Of a stretch of DNA of 64,000 bases, positions 45,775-54,449 are shown piece after piece. Positions within the stretch are counted from its first letter, which is position 1, and each line of letters opens with the position of its first letter. The translations under genes were made by a program, and so were the position numbers. The notes under the pieces are model-generated. The model did no database searches. It was not told the origin of the DNA and saw only the letters and a list, made by a program, of their open reading frames with translations. The DNA is from Tubiluchus corallicola (Eukaryota; Priapulida; Priapulimorpha; Priapulimorphida; Tubiluchidae): the NCBI GenBank assembly GCA_030141605.1, contig JAQGDQ010002389.1, forward strand, positions 1 through 64,000. Reading direction: 5' to 3'.

Positions 45775-46995
45775 ATGAAGAAGACACAGAGACTCTCATT
45801 AAAACTAATGTGCATATCTTTATCCATACCATTACTATTGGGAGGATGTGGTGGAATGGAACTTGGAAAAACAAGCACCTCAGCCTATCGAGGAGGTGAA
45901 TATACACCCTTAGAAGTCCATGATGTGCCAAACTATCCCCATTATCGTATTCTTGTTCAATCCGGAGAGACGTTATTTTCTATTGCACAGCAACATAATA
46001 TAACGATTGATGATATTTTGGCTGTGAATAACCTTTCTTCTTCCTATGTTATCTACCCAAATCAGGAATTAATTATTCCTATAAACAGTAAAAATTCTTC
46101 TAATTTCGCACGCTCCTCAATAGAAAAACCATCCTTGACAAAAGTTGCCTTAGGGGCGCCTTTTAGCCTTTCCGAAGATTCCTCTTATACTCATTTTCAA
46201 GAATCTTCTTTATTGCCGATAGAAGAGATCTATGTAGAAGATATTTCTTACCCGGAAAGTAATATGTCTATAGAGGATCCTATCTACCTAGTAGAAAATA
46301 CTGCAGGAAATATATCAGAAATGCCTATTGTTGCTTATCAGCCTGAGATTAAAAATCTCGCTGTGCAAAAAACACCTCACCCTATTGAAAAGCCTACCAA
46401 GAAAATACAGTCTGTTGCACAAAACACTTCTTTTTCTAAGGCTGCAGCTCCTTCTCATACAGTCGCCATACCTGTTGCTAAACCCCAATTAAAGAAGGAT
46501 GTCGATACTGTTGTCACTAAAAACAAAGTGAATCCTGTCGCTAAACCATCACCTGAAAATAAACATTATGCCGCTTCATATACACCAAAACCAGACAAAA
46601 AAATCTCTAAGGTTCAGTCGTTTATGTGGCCTATTGAAGGAGGGGAAATTGTTACAAAATACGGTATTCAGGATGCAGGATTTCATAGTGATGGAATCAA
46701 TATAGCCGCCCCCCTTGGAACACCTGTTTACGCAACAGAAGACGGGCATGTTGTTTATTCCGGTGATGAGCTGAAAAGCTTCGGAAATTTACTTCTTGTC
46801 AAACATGAAGACGGATGGATATCAGCTTATGGACATAACTCAACCTTGCTCGTTTCAACTGATGATTATGTAAGACGGGGACAGATCATTGCCTATGTCG
46901 GACAAACCGGCAATACATCGGAGCCACAACTTCATTTTGAGTTGAGAAAAAATAACCAGTCTATGAATCCTGAAAAATATTTGCAAAATTTATAA
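45775..46995 (+). CDS. NlpD-like lipoprotein with LysM and M23 domains
   Basis: Envelope lipoprotein of 406 residues. The signal ends in a lipobox LGGC (about residue 25). A LysM domain follows (YRILVQSGETLFSIAQQHN to PNQELIIP, residues 60-105), then a long low-complexity linker and a C-terminal M23 (LytM) domain (about 285-402). In the M23 domain the zinc motif reads HSDGIN instead of HxGxD and the final HFEL is kept (HxH-type ligand partly kept), as in the NlpD type whose LytM domain is degenerate and activates amidases at the septum. Location downstream of serS matches alphaproteobacterial nlpD. Confidence 0.88.
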   Translation: MKKTQRLSLKLMCISLSIPLLLGGCGGMELGKTSTSAYRGGEYTPLEVHDVPNYPHYRILVQSGETLFSIAQQHNITIDDILAVNNLSSSYVIYPNQELIIPINSKNSSNFARSSIEKPSLTKVALGAPFSLSEDSSYTHFQESSLLPIEEIYVEDISYPESNMSIEDPIYLVENTAGNISEMPIVAYQPEIKNLAVQKTPHPIEKPTKKIQSVAQNTSFSKAAAPSHTVAIPVAKPQLKKDVDTVVTKNKVNPVAKPSPENKHYAASYTPKPDKKISKVQSFMWPIEGGEIVTKYGIQDAGFHSDGINIAAPLGTPVYATEDGHVVYSGDELKSFGNLLLVKHEDGWISAYGHNSTLLVSTDDYVRRGQIIAYVGQTGNTSEPQLHFELRKNNQSMNPEKYLQNL

Positions 46996-47020
46996 AATTT
47001 AGACTCTAAAATCCACTATG

Positions 47021-47054
47021 AAATGGCTGATAGCGCATCTTGCTTCAGCCATTT
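47021..47054 (+). terminator. Stem-loop terminator after the NlpD-like gene
   Basis: AAATGGCTGA (47021-47030) pairs perfectly with TCAGCCATTT (47045-47054) around a 14-base loop, 26 bases past the gene. Only a short T-rich tail follows, so strength is uncertain. Confidence 0.5.
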
Positions 47055-47127
47055 TGATTCCAGATATATACTCATATCCTATAGGCAAAAATCCGATCCA
47101 TATTTCTTCCTAAAATAGAAGAGAGAT

Positions 47128-47156
47128 TTGCTTTTTAAAAGGCTTTTTGCTATAAT
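47128..47156 (+). promoter_or_regulatory. Promoter of the plsC operon
   Basis: TTGCTT at 47128-47133 and a perfect TATAAT at 47151-47156 are 17 bases apart, 49 bases before plsC. Good spacing and -10 make this one of the clearer promoters in the window. Confidence 0.6.
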
Positions 47157-47205
47157 TTTAAAATATCCTCTAAAATAAATGGTATATAATTAAGGCATCT
47201 CTTGT

Positions 47206-47931
47206 ATGATTGTTTTACGCTCACTCCTCTTTAATGGTCTATTTTACTTATGGTCAACTTTTGCTATTCTGGCAGGGTTTCTGCTTTTGCCTTTTCCTAA
47301 TACAGTAATACGGCGCTGGGCGATTATATGGGGGAAGGGAACACGATCCTTGCTTAAATTAATATGCTCTATCAATTATGAAATACGAGGAATGGGCAAT
47401 CTTCCACAGTCCGGAGGCTATATCATCGCCAGTAAACACCAATCCGCATGGGAAACAATCGCCCTCTTTAATATGCTGGCGCCTAATCCTTTCTACGCAT
47501 TAAAAGAAGAGCTCAACAGGATCCCTTTCTGGAAAGCTGTCGCTAAAAAATGTGGCGCTATATTTATCAATAGAAAGAATGGAGCACAGTCTCTAAAATT
47601 ACTGATACAACAAAGCGCTGACATCGTACAAAACCAAAAACAACTCATTATATTTCCAGAAGGAACAAGAACAAAACCAGGAGAAACAAAACCCTACTTT
47701 AGAGGCGTTTCAGCAATCTATAAAAAAGCCAATTGCTCAGTCGTTCCGGTCGCCCTTAATTCAGGGCTCTTCTGGCCAAAAGGGAGTTTTATTAAAAAAC
47801 CTGGCACAATTGTTCTGGAGTTTCTTCCTCCCATTTCGCCAGGAGTAGAATCAAAAGAATTCCTTGCTCAACTCCAAGATAATATAGAAAATACGACTCA
47901 AAAATTACTTCTAGAAGCAACAGAACTATAA
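47206..47931 (+). CDS. plsC: 1-acyl-sn-glycerol-3-phosphate acyltransferase
   Basis: Second acylation of phosphatidic acid synthesis at the inner membrane, 241 residues. One or two hydrophobic segments lie near residues 8-35. The catalytic motif is KHQSAWET, that is HX4E rather than the textbook HX4D, a variant known among alphaproteobacterial PlsC-like enzymes. FPEGTRTKPGE and the VVPVALNSG segment bind the glycerol phosphate. Followed after 10 bases by the DUF2125-like gene. Confidence 0.9.
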   Translation: MIVLRSLLFNGLFYLWSTFAILAGFLLLPFPNTVIRRWAIIWGKGTRSLLKLICSINYEIRGMGNLPQSGGYIIASKHQSAWETIALFNMLAPNPFYALKEELNRIPFWKAVAKKCGAIFINRKNGAQSLKLLIQQSADIVQNQKQLIIFPEGTRTKPGETKPYFRGVSAIYKKANCSVVPVALNSGLFWPKGSFIKKPGTIVLEFLPPISPGVESKEFLAQLQDNIENTTQKLLLEATEL

Positions 47932-47941
47932 GACAATATTA

Positions 47942-48874
47942 ATGGCTCCTTTTTATGTTTCTCGGCAGTTTTTCATAAAGAGTATCATTGTTTTTATACT
48001 CTTATGGGCCCTCTATGGAGGAGTGCTAATAGGGATCGCTATTGTATTCCTTATGAAAACAACTGATTATCAATATGCTAAAATCTCCCTTTATCCACAT
48101 AAAACGTCTATTGCACTTTATCATCTCTCTTTAAAAGAAAATAATATCCATTTCTACGCTCCAAAAGGAAGCGTCCATATCTCTTTTTTAGCTCCCTGGG
48201 AGCTCAGAGGAAACCTCAAAGAAGCCAAAATAAAAACAGTAGATACAGCCATTGAGCTCTCTGCTACAGATGCGCATTTTCAAATGGATTTATTGGCAAA
48301 AGAGCGCTCATCACTTGCATTATATAAAACAATTTTCTCCTATAATCTTGTTCAAATTCATAATGATATTATAAAAATAGGGTATAAAACAGAAACGCAT
48401 CATGATAAAGATTCATCAGCGTATCGTATGGATTTTTATAGCGATAAGAGCTATTTATCTCTACATGGGTTCACAGATGGTCTTATATTTGATGCAATTG
48501 TAGGAGAGTTTAAGGTAACAAAAGCTTTTGATAACAACGCGCATAAATCTACCCTTGTTGAAATCATAACAGCCTCTGCGCTTTTTTCTTCTCTTGCTGA
48601 AGTAAATGACAGCCAGAAGAGCTATATTTCTTTTGAGGGTCTACTGTCATTTGATCCTTTACAAAAATTTCCTGAAGGGAAGATTCTTTTCAATGCCAGA
48701 AGATTAGATGTAATTTTCTCTTTTCTGAAAAAAAATCAATTAATTGATCAAAAAATAGCGTCCATATTATCTCCTTTATCATTGCGTCCTATAGAAAATT
48801 TACCCTTACTATTTCAGGAAAATCACTTAAAAGTTGGTAATATTCCTATCACTATTCCCCTAGGAATCTATTAG
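47942..48874 (+). CDS. DUF2125-like periplasmic protein
   Basis: A 310-residue protein with an N-terminal signal anchor (residues 11-37) followed by a beta-rich region. Position directly after plsC and a C-terminal pattern of short strands (FEGLLSFDPLQKFPEGKILF, then ENHLKVGNIPI) fit the DUF2125 family of alphaproteobacteria, whose function is unknown. Similarity is low and I rely partly on context. No terminator is obvious after it. Confidence 0.5.
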   Translation: MAPFYVSRQFFIKSIIVFILLWALYGGVLIGIAIVFLMKTTDYQYAKISLYPHKTSIALYHLSLKENNIHFYAPKGSVHISFLAPWELRGNLKEAKIKTVDTAIELSATDAHFQMDLLAKERSSLALYKTIFSYNLVQIHNDIIKIGYKTETHHDKDSSAYRMDFYSDKSYLSLHGFTDGLIFDAIVGEFKVTKAFDNNAHKSTLVEIITASALFSSLAEVNDSQKSYISFEGLLSFDPLQKFPEGKILFNARRLDVIFSFLKKNQLIDQKIASILSPLSLRPIENLPLLFQENHLKVGNIPITIPLGIY

Positions 48875-49619
48875 CCTTACAGAAAAATATAATAGGCTTT
48901 TATAATCCTGCCACAAATAAGCTATGGCATTTTAAAAAGATTAATATTCCAAAGAGTAGGGTGCTCTTAATTCTCATTTTTCTCATGCGCACTAATGAGA
49001 GAGCTGCTATAGGGTAAAAACATTTTCTGTAAACTGTTGAAGAGAATTCTGACAGCAAAAATATTGTCTGCCATTGTTTATTGCTGCTTAACCGAAAAAT
49101 GGCTGGTGAAAACAAACAGCCAGATAGTGTATAGATTCTTCGAAAAAATTAAGGCTGTGGATTGTGATCGTTTAGAGATTCAAAATAATATTAATTTACA
49201 GCATTAAAATCCATCTCATATAGTTAAAAAATAAAATAATAATTTATTCTTAATTATTTGCAATTTATGTATTATTTATAATTTAACATAATATAAATTA
49301 TGCGACAATTTTCAAGCTATAAAAGAGCGAACAATAAAGTATGTATATTGAAGCGTTATCGCTATAGAATTAAAATAATAACAAACTTCAAGAGTGTTAT
49401 GTCACCTATTACCATCCAAAATACTTTTTTGACGAAACTTCTATAAACCCTCTCTTGTAATACTTTCTTTATTACCAGCCTATATTTGATATAGCTATAT
49501 AAATCCTTTTCACTTGGATATATTTTCTCTAATAGGATTACTAGCTGGTGATAGTAATAGAAAATATAGCAAGATATCCTCTGCCTTTCTGAACAAACTT
49601 GTCCTTCTTTTCTCTTGTA
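48875..49619. other. Non-coding or decayed region
   Basis: 745 AT-rich bases after the DUF2125-like gene with only short, unconvincing reading frames on both strands. It begins the accessory, decayed zone and may hold unrecognisable gene remains. Confidence 0.5.
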
Positions 49620-50175
49620 GAAATATGGCATTGCTTATGAAGATGAACATATTTTAGCCAGCCTAGATAACAAGCCTTCCACTTCTTATATCAAAAAATA
49701 TCCGCATTGATAGTGCTATATGAAGCTGGTTTGGTATATATGGCATCTTTCAGAAATTTTAAACAATCCTGAAGTAATGGGTTGGATTTTAGAGAGTTTG
49801 GTTAAGCTTTACCAGTATGGATATGATGCACGGAGGAAAATGTTCTTATTCCTATGCAGACGGATGGAAAGGATCTTACAGGTCAGATTTTTCAGTGGGA
49901 TGAATATTATGGGAAGAAAGGAAGAAAGTTCCAAAGATCAACTTTATTATTGGACCATGCTATTCCCTATGATCGCGGGTATTCATTGACAAATGGTATA
50001 CGTCTATGATGTGTGCTCCGGAAGATTCCTAAGTGATTTGGCATGGGAAATATTGGTGTTAATCCATATGCTGTTCATTATTTAAATATGAAAACCATAC
50101 TTGATGATCCTAAGGCTATTTTTCTATTGATCGATATTTTTCATGCTACAAAACAAGCTGACAGCGAGTAAAATA
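49620..50175 (+). pseudogene. Broken copy of a PL2 pectate lyase gene
   Basis: Read across at least two frames and two stop codons, this stretch matches the central-to-C-terminal part of the intact PL2 enzyme at 54450-56156: YGIAYEDEH, EAGLVYM, then LNNPEVMGW (frame change), TEENVLIPMQTDGKDLTGQ, DEYYGKKGRKFQRSTLLLD, DHAIPYDRGY, and after a stop FGMGNIGVNPYAVHYLNM and DDPKAIFLLIDIFHATK. The 5' third of the gene and the last part are missing. It is in the opposite orientation to the working copy, about 4.3 kb away. Old decay or a degraded duplication is the likely origin. Confidence 0.85.
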
Positions 50176-51982
50176 TTTCCGACTACAAGTGGATATTGAT
50201 GCTATTTGTGCCATTTTTATTCTTACACGCCGTGAGAACATACTTTAATTTGTGTATAACTACATATGCGCTATATCATTAGAAAAGCCCATAAATAATA
50301 AGACATTCCCTATCTTCATACAATCTAATTAGAGTCCGACAACACACCCTTTTCGTATTGCTGTAGAATTTTTGTTGTAGGAGCGTAAACTCCCAAATAG
50401 CGAGCATACACCAATATGATCATGAACATAAAAAGCTAACGGCTAGCATATCAAGTCTTAGTTATCCTCTTATTGGGCGTTTTCTTATGTTTTTGGCTTT
50501 TATAAGCCAGTATGCAGTCATGCTATCATAACATTATCCCCTCTATCCTAATATTAAAGTGAGCTTCATTCCTCTTGATCATTGTAATACTTTGTTTCTT
50601 ATGAACGGGAAAGAGTTTAGAGCCATAAATCTGATGAGCAGACAATCCTTGAATATAATCAATTTATAGCGTATTGGCCGTATTTACGTCTCTTTCCAAG
50701 CAGCCGCAGAAGTAGCATTAAAGTTCGTTAGGAAAATTATATTACTGTAAAAAGAATTATAGAAAGTAAATATATTTAAAAAACATAAATATAACCAACG
50801 TCTTATTTGCCTTCTAAAGGATTCAACAGACTTTTTTCAATACATAAAGCATCTTCAGAAACATGCATATTCCTGCGGTTTTCGGCAGTGAGTTAACTTT
50901 CTTCAGGTCAGAAGCAGAAACGCCTATTAAAAATAGAGCGAATGCTTACGGATTTTGGAAGGGGTAATTATATGGTTTATAATATATGTGCGCTTTCTAA
51001 GATTCAGTTGCATTAAGTTATTGGGAATCCATGTTTTTGGAAGAATTTATTTTGCCGTTACCCATGAGGATATAGATGGAATTTACACAGGAAGTGATGA
51101 TGTAGATACTATGGTATTGATTGTTTTGATAAGTTCACAGACGGAAACAACGAGTATTTCTATTGGCCAGGTAGCTGATAATAGCGATTTTATTGCATCT
51201 GGAGAGGGATTTATGCTTCCTTCCTTAATTCCTTCTTAAAATATTATTCACCTTGATAGCGTGATCTTAAAATACTGACATTATTAATGCCACTTGCCTC
51301 TATCATAAAGATCTAAGAGCGTTAAAGCCATAATAGATAAAAGATATGAAAATTGCATTAAAAATCCCCTACTCCTGCCTCTTTTTCCTTTTAAGGCAAA
51401 AGAATTCATTGAAGTGAAAAACGGGCCTTTGTTCTTAAGGAATATTTTATTTTCTGAAAGAGGGTCTTTGGAAAAAGAGAGAAGATATAAAGATAGGAAC
51501 GATACAAAAAGAATTGGCATGTTTATACATATATAACAACACAATAAACCATTATATATAATGCAATATATTAATATCGTTCTTTTTTTAAAAACAACGC
51601 GATAAAGTTGGTTGTTTTCTACATAAAACATCACAAAAATAACTATATAACAAATGGATATAAATATTTATCAATGTAAAACATTAATAAATTAAAAAAC
51701 ATCTCATTAAACAACATATGAATAGCATTTTTCTTCAATATTTTTCCATTACTTCAATCACGTATAAATCAATATAAAAATATCTTGGAAATAGAGCTAT
51801 AACTTACCTTCTTATTTAAATGTCTCTACAGGCATCTTTTAGCTACCACACTCATCCCCTCTCCTTTTTCTTCTTTGTTCCTTGGCTTGTTTCGATTTTA
51901 TTCATGCTTGAGGCATGATTGGCATCCTTTTTGCTCCTATAAAAACAACTCACAAACATAATTAAGCAAAAGGATCATAAAT
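50176..51982. other. Decayed region without recognisable genes
   Basis: About 1.8 kb of AT-rich sequence. A few open stretches occur (for example 50955-51239 plus strand and 51284-51634 minus strand), but none matches a family I know and their composition is not gene-like. Most likely pseudogene debris. Confidence 0.5.
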
Positions 51983-52630
51983 ATGAAACAGGGCGTTATA
52001 AAAAAAATCTCTTTTATCACACTTTTATCTTTATTGATTTCTTTTTTACAAATTACACAATCCTATGCCGCAAAAGAAAATAATGGCTTTATTTTCAATA
52101 CAGAGGCTAAAAATTTACCAAAAGAAATAAACTTCCCTAAATGGGATTATGCTTTTGAAACCTCTATGAAAAAACTTGCAGACAAAACAGAAGAAAAAAC
52201 ATTTAAAAAATGGAAAGAATTTATTGAAACAGCCCAAACATACCAACGGCATAAACAGTTAATGGCTGTAAACGCATATGTTAACAAACTGAAATATGTT
52301 AAAGATATCAATAACTGGGGAAAAAAAGATTATTGGGCTTCTATAGACGAAACACTGAAAAAAAATAGTGGAGATTGCGAAGATTACGCCATTTTAAAAT
52401 ATATGACATTAAAAGCCTTAGGATGGGATATGAAAAATATAACACTGCTTGTCGTTAGAAATACAAAAGGAAAAAACTTTATACACGCCGTTTTAGCTAT
52501 TCACTCTCCACAAGACAATAAAACATATATCATGGATAACAGATATTCTTATGTTTATCATGATAAAAAAGTTAGCAGTTATGAGCCTCTCTACGCTATT
52601 AATGAAAATAATTTATGGTACTATAATTAA
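51983..52630 (+). CDS. Transglutaminase-like periplasmic cysteine protease (LapG/BTLCP type)
   Basis: A 215-residue secreted protein of the bacterial transglutaminase-like cysteine proteinase family (DUF920). A signal peptide ends near residue 29 (SYAA). The predicted triad is complete: Cys132 in SGDCEDYAILK, His168 in FIHAVLAIH and Asp185 in YIMDNRYS. LapG in Pseudomonas cuts the N-terminus of large surface adhesins to release biofilm, under control of the c-di-GMP receptor LapD. Neither a LapD nor an adhesin gene is in the window, so the target is unknown. It is intact amid decayed sequence, which suggests selection. Confidence 0.85.
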   Translation: MKQGVIKKISFITLLSLLISFLQITQSYAAKENNGFIFNTEAKNLPKEINFPKWDYAFETSMKKLADKTEEKTFKKWKEFIETAQTYQRHKQLMAVNAYVNKLKYVKDINNWGKKDYWASIDETLKKNSGDCEDYAILKYMTLKALGWDMKNITLLVVRNTKGKNFIHAVLAIHSPQDNKTYIMDNRYSYVYHDKKVSSYEPLYAINENNLWYYN

Positions 52631-52704
52631 GGTAATTATACGCGCTTGGCAACACTTCAATAATCTAACATACTAAGCTCTACAAGGATAACAGAGGTGT
52701 TTTA

Positions 52705-53317
52705 GATATTAAAAAATTTGATAACTTAGTAGAATTTCAGAAAGAATTTTCAACTGAATTAAAATATATTAAGCATTTAATAAAATTATGTTGGCAATAT
52801 AAAGTAAACTGCCTTCATTGTGGAAGAGTTGAAAAAATATGAAAATTAAAATCACCTACTATGTTTAAGTGTGGCACTTGTAACCGCCAGTTTTCTGTAA
52901 GAGTTAGCACTATCTTTGAAGGGGATTCTGCTTTACCTTTACAAAAATGGTTTTTAGCTTAAATAAATCACAAGAAAGAACGACTTGGTAAAGACTTGGG
53001 AGTAAGACAAGCTACGGCTTGATTTATGTAGCAACTCATTAGATACGCCCTTACTTATAATGCTATAGAAAAAACGATTAAAGAATATAGAATGGTGAAA
53101 CTCGCACAAATATACCATTGAAGGTGCATTTCTCTTATTTTAAAAGATATCTAAATGGTACACACTACCAAATAAGTCAAAAGCACTCAGGGGAATATAT
53201 ATAAACTCTTTTATATACAAGTATAACAATAGAGAAAGCACTAATTGTGCTATGTTTAATGAATCTATGAATTTGGTGTTTGGTAAAAGATTAGAGTATA
53301 AAAAGTTAGTTAGCTAA
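52705..53317 (+). pseudogene. Dead IS1595-family transposase
   Basis: Conceptual translation gives an N-terminal zinc-ribbon (CLHCG, later CGTC) followed by FSVRVSTIFEGDSALPLQKWFLA, read as RQFSVRVSTIFEG and PLQKWFLA, the hallmark of ISXO2/IS1595 transposases. There are at least four in-frame stops, then a frame change and the typical C-terminal NSFIYKYNNRES and GKRLEYKKLV. The middle DDE part is largely gone. Terminal inverted repeats were not confidently located. The end overlaps the 3' end of the convergent hypothetical gene by 12 bases. Confidence 0.8.
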
Positions 53318-54061
53318 CCCGATATATTCAACAACTTCATACTGGCTAATAGATTGATTGGGATTGTAATGTACATTTACAGAACATATATGAAGCTTAT
53401 CTTTAAAAAAAGTATTTTCTAAGTTAAATTGATTTATTATTCCATCTGCAAAAATTACTTTTTTGCTTTTATTTTCTATACTTTGTATAATCCCTTTATA
53501 TGTTTTAGCCTCTCCTTTAGAAACTGTTTCTAAGCTTAATTCTACGCTCTTATATAATTCACATTCTTTTTTTAAAGCAGATGATACGTTTTTTAAAGCA
53601 AATACGCTATCGTGTATTTGCTTTGTTGTATCTTTATCTAATGAATATTTTATATCCTCTTTACCTGGTGCTTGTATATAAAAATTAATTTGGTTAACAG
53701 TATTAAAATCTTCTGTAACATTATGTAATGTGTTTACTTGATTTTTAGCTTCTTTATCTTTTTCTTTAAACTTACTTAATACGCTATCCATATTATTTTC
53801 AGCATGTTTTAGAGTATTTATAACATACTTGCCAAACTCATAAACACCGTGACTAACTATACCAGTTATAATTGGAACCATAACATATTGTGAAAATTCA
53901 AAAATTACAGAGCCATCTTTTACACTTTGTATACTAAGAGATGAATTTTTATTAGTAAATCTCGCATACTCCTTTTTTAAGCCAGTAAGATAATTAGTAA
54001 AATCAGATAAAGACAAGCCTTCTTTTCTATCATAATCAATACGAATCTGTAACTTTTCCAC
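53306..54061 (-). CDS. Uncharacterised 251-residue protein
   Basis: I do not recognise this protein. It has a charged N-terminal domain (LQIRIDYDRKEGLSLSDFTNYL, in parts; then a strand SVKDGSVIFEF), a hydrophobic stretch near residues 58-84 (VPIITGIVSHGVYEFGKYV), a coiled, Lys/Glu-rich middle and a beta-rich C-terminus. N-terminal domains with this look occur in scattered accessory proteins of phage and genomic-island settings, but I cannot name a family. It sits alone in the decayed zone, AT-rich, with a full open frame; the ATG is preceded by GTAGAG. Confidence 0.55.
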   Translation of the reverse strand: MEKLQIRIDYDRKEGLSLSDFTNYLTGLKKEYARFTNKNSSLSIQSVKDGSVIFEFSQYVMVPIITGIVSHGVYEFGKYVINTLKHAENNMDSVLSKFKEKDKEAKNQVNTLHNVTEDFNTVNQINFYIQAPGKEDIKYSLDKDTTKQIHDSVFALKNVSSALKKECELYKSVELSLETVSKGEAKTYKGIIQSIENKSKKVIFADGIINQFNLENTFFKDKLHICSVNVHYNPNQSISQYEVVEYIGLAN

Positions 54062-54281
54062 TCTACAAAACCAATTGCTAAAGTATTAATCGTTATATAA
54101 TATACTCTAGTTTATATTAGTGAATTATAATAATAGCTAGATATATTTATAGCTCTATACAGCTTTTAGATTCCCAAAAGTATCCTACTGTAGTTGAATG
54201 ACCATAAAATAAATAGCTAAGAGCTATTTTGAAGCTTAACTGTAATATTATCAAATAAAGCAGAGTAGCAATCTTACCATT

Positions 54282-54383
54282 GAAATACTTGCTTGTACTT
54301 TTTCAACGGCTTGTGCCATCTTTCGTCCAGGTAACGATATAAGTGCCGAAATACTTGCTTGTACTTTTTCAACGGCTTATGCC
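54282..54383. repeat. Two 36-bp direct repeats separated by 30 bp
   Basis: GAAATACTTGCTTGTACTTT and onward to TGCC occurs at 54282-54317 and 54348-54383 with one mismatch (G/A near the 3' end). The 66-base period equals 22 codons. The rest of the 54062-54449 gap, apart from the terminator, shows nothing else. Confidence 0.85.
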
Positions 54384-54396
54384 CCGTTTAAAATAA

Positions 54397-54426
54397 AGCG
54401 CTGTATTTTAAAGAAAATACAGCGCT
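54397..54426 (-). terminator. Terminator of the pectin operon
   Basis: AGCGCTGTATTTT (54397-54409) and AAAATACAGCGCT (54414-54426) form a perfect 13-bp stem with a 4-base loop. On the minus strand it is followed by TTTATTTT, and it lies 24 bases past the PL2 gene, so it ends the leftward operon. Confidence 0.85.
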
Positions 54427-54449
54427 CATAATAATTATCTAAAAAATTC

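Noticed and set aside
49362-49631. 89-residue open frame on the minus strand
   Set aside because: Overlaps the beginning of the broken PL2 copy on the other strand and has no gene-like features.
50670-50740. Short stretch resembling TsaD (SFQAAAEVALK)
   Set aside because: About a dozen residues with no supporting matches on either side; may be chance or a tiny tsaD fragment, not enough to annotate.
50955-51239. 94-residue open frame on the plus strand
   Set aside because: No family match and no clear start signal; surrounding sequence is decayed, so I treat it as debris.
51284-51634. 116-residue open frame on the minus strand
   Set aside because: Composition is typical of AT-rich non-coding DNA, no ribosome site, no recognisable family.
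54282-54383. CRISPR array call for the 36/30/36 repeat
   Set aside because: Only two copies, no neighbouring cas genes, and the repeat ends do not look like known type II repeats, so I list it as a plain repeat.
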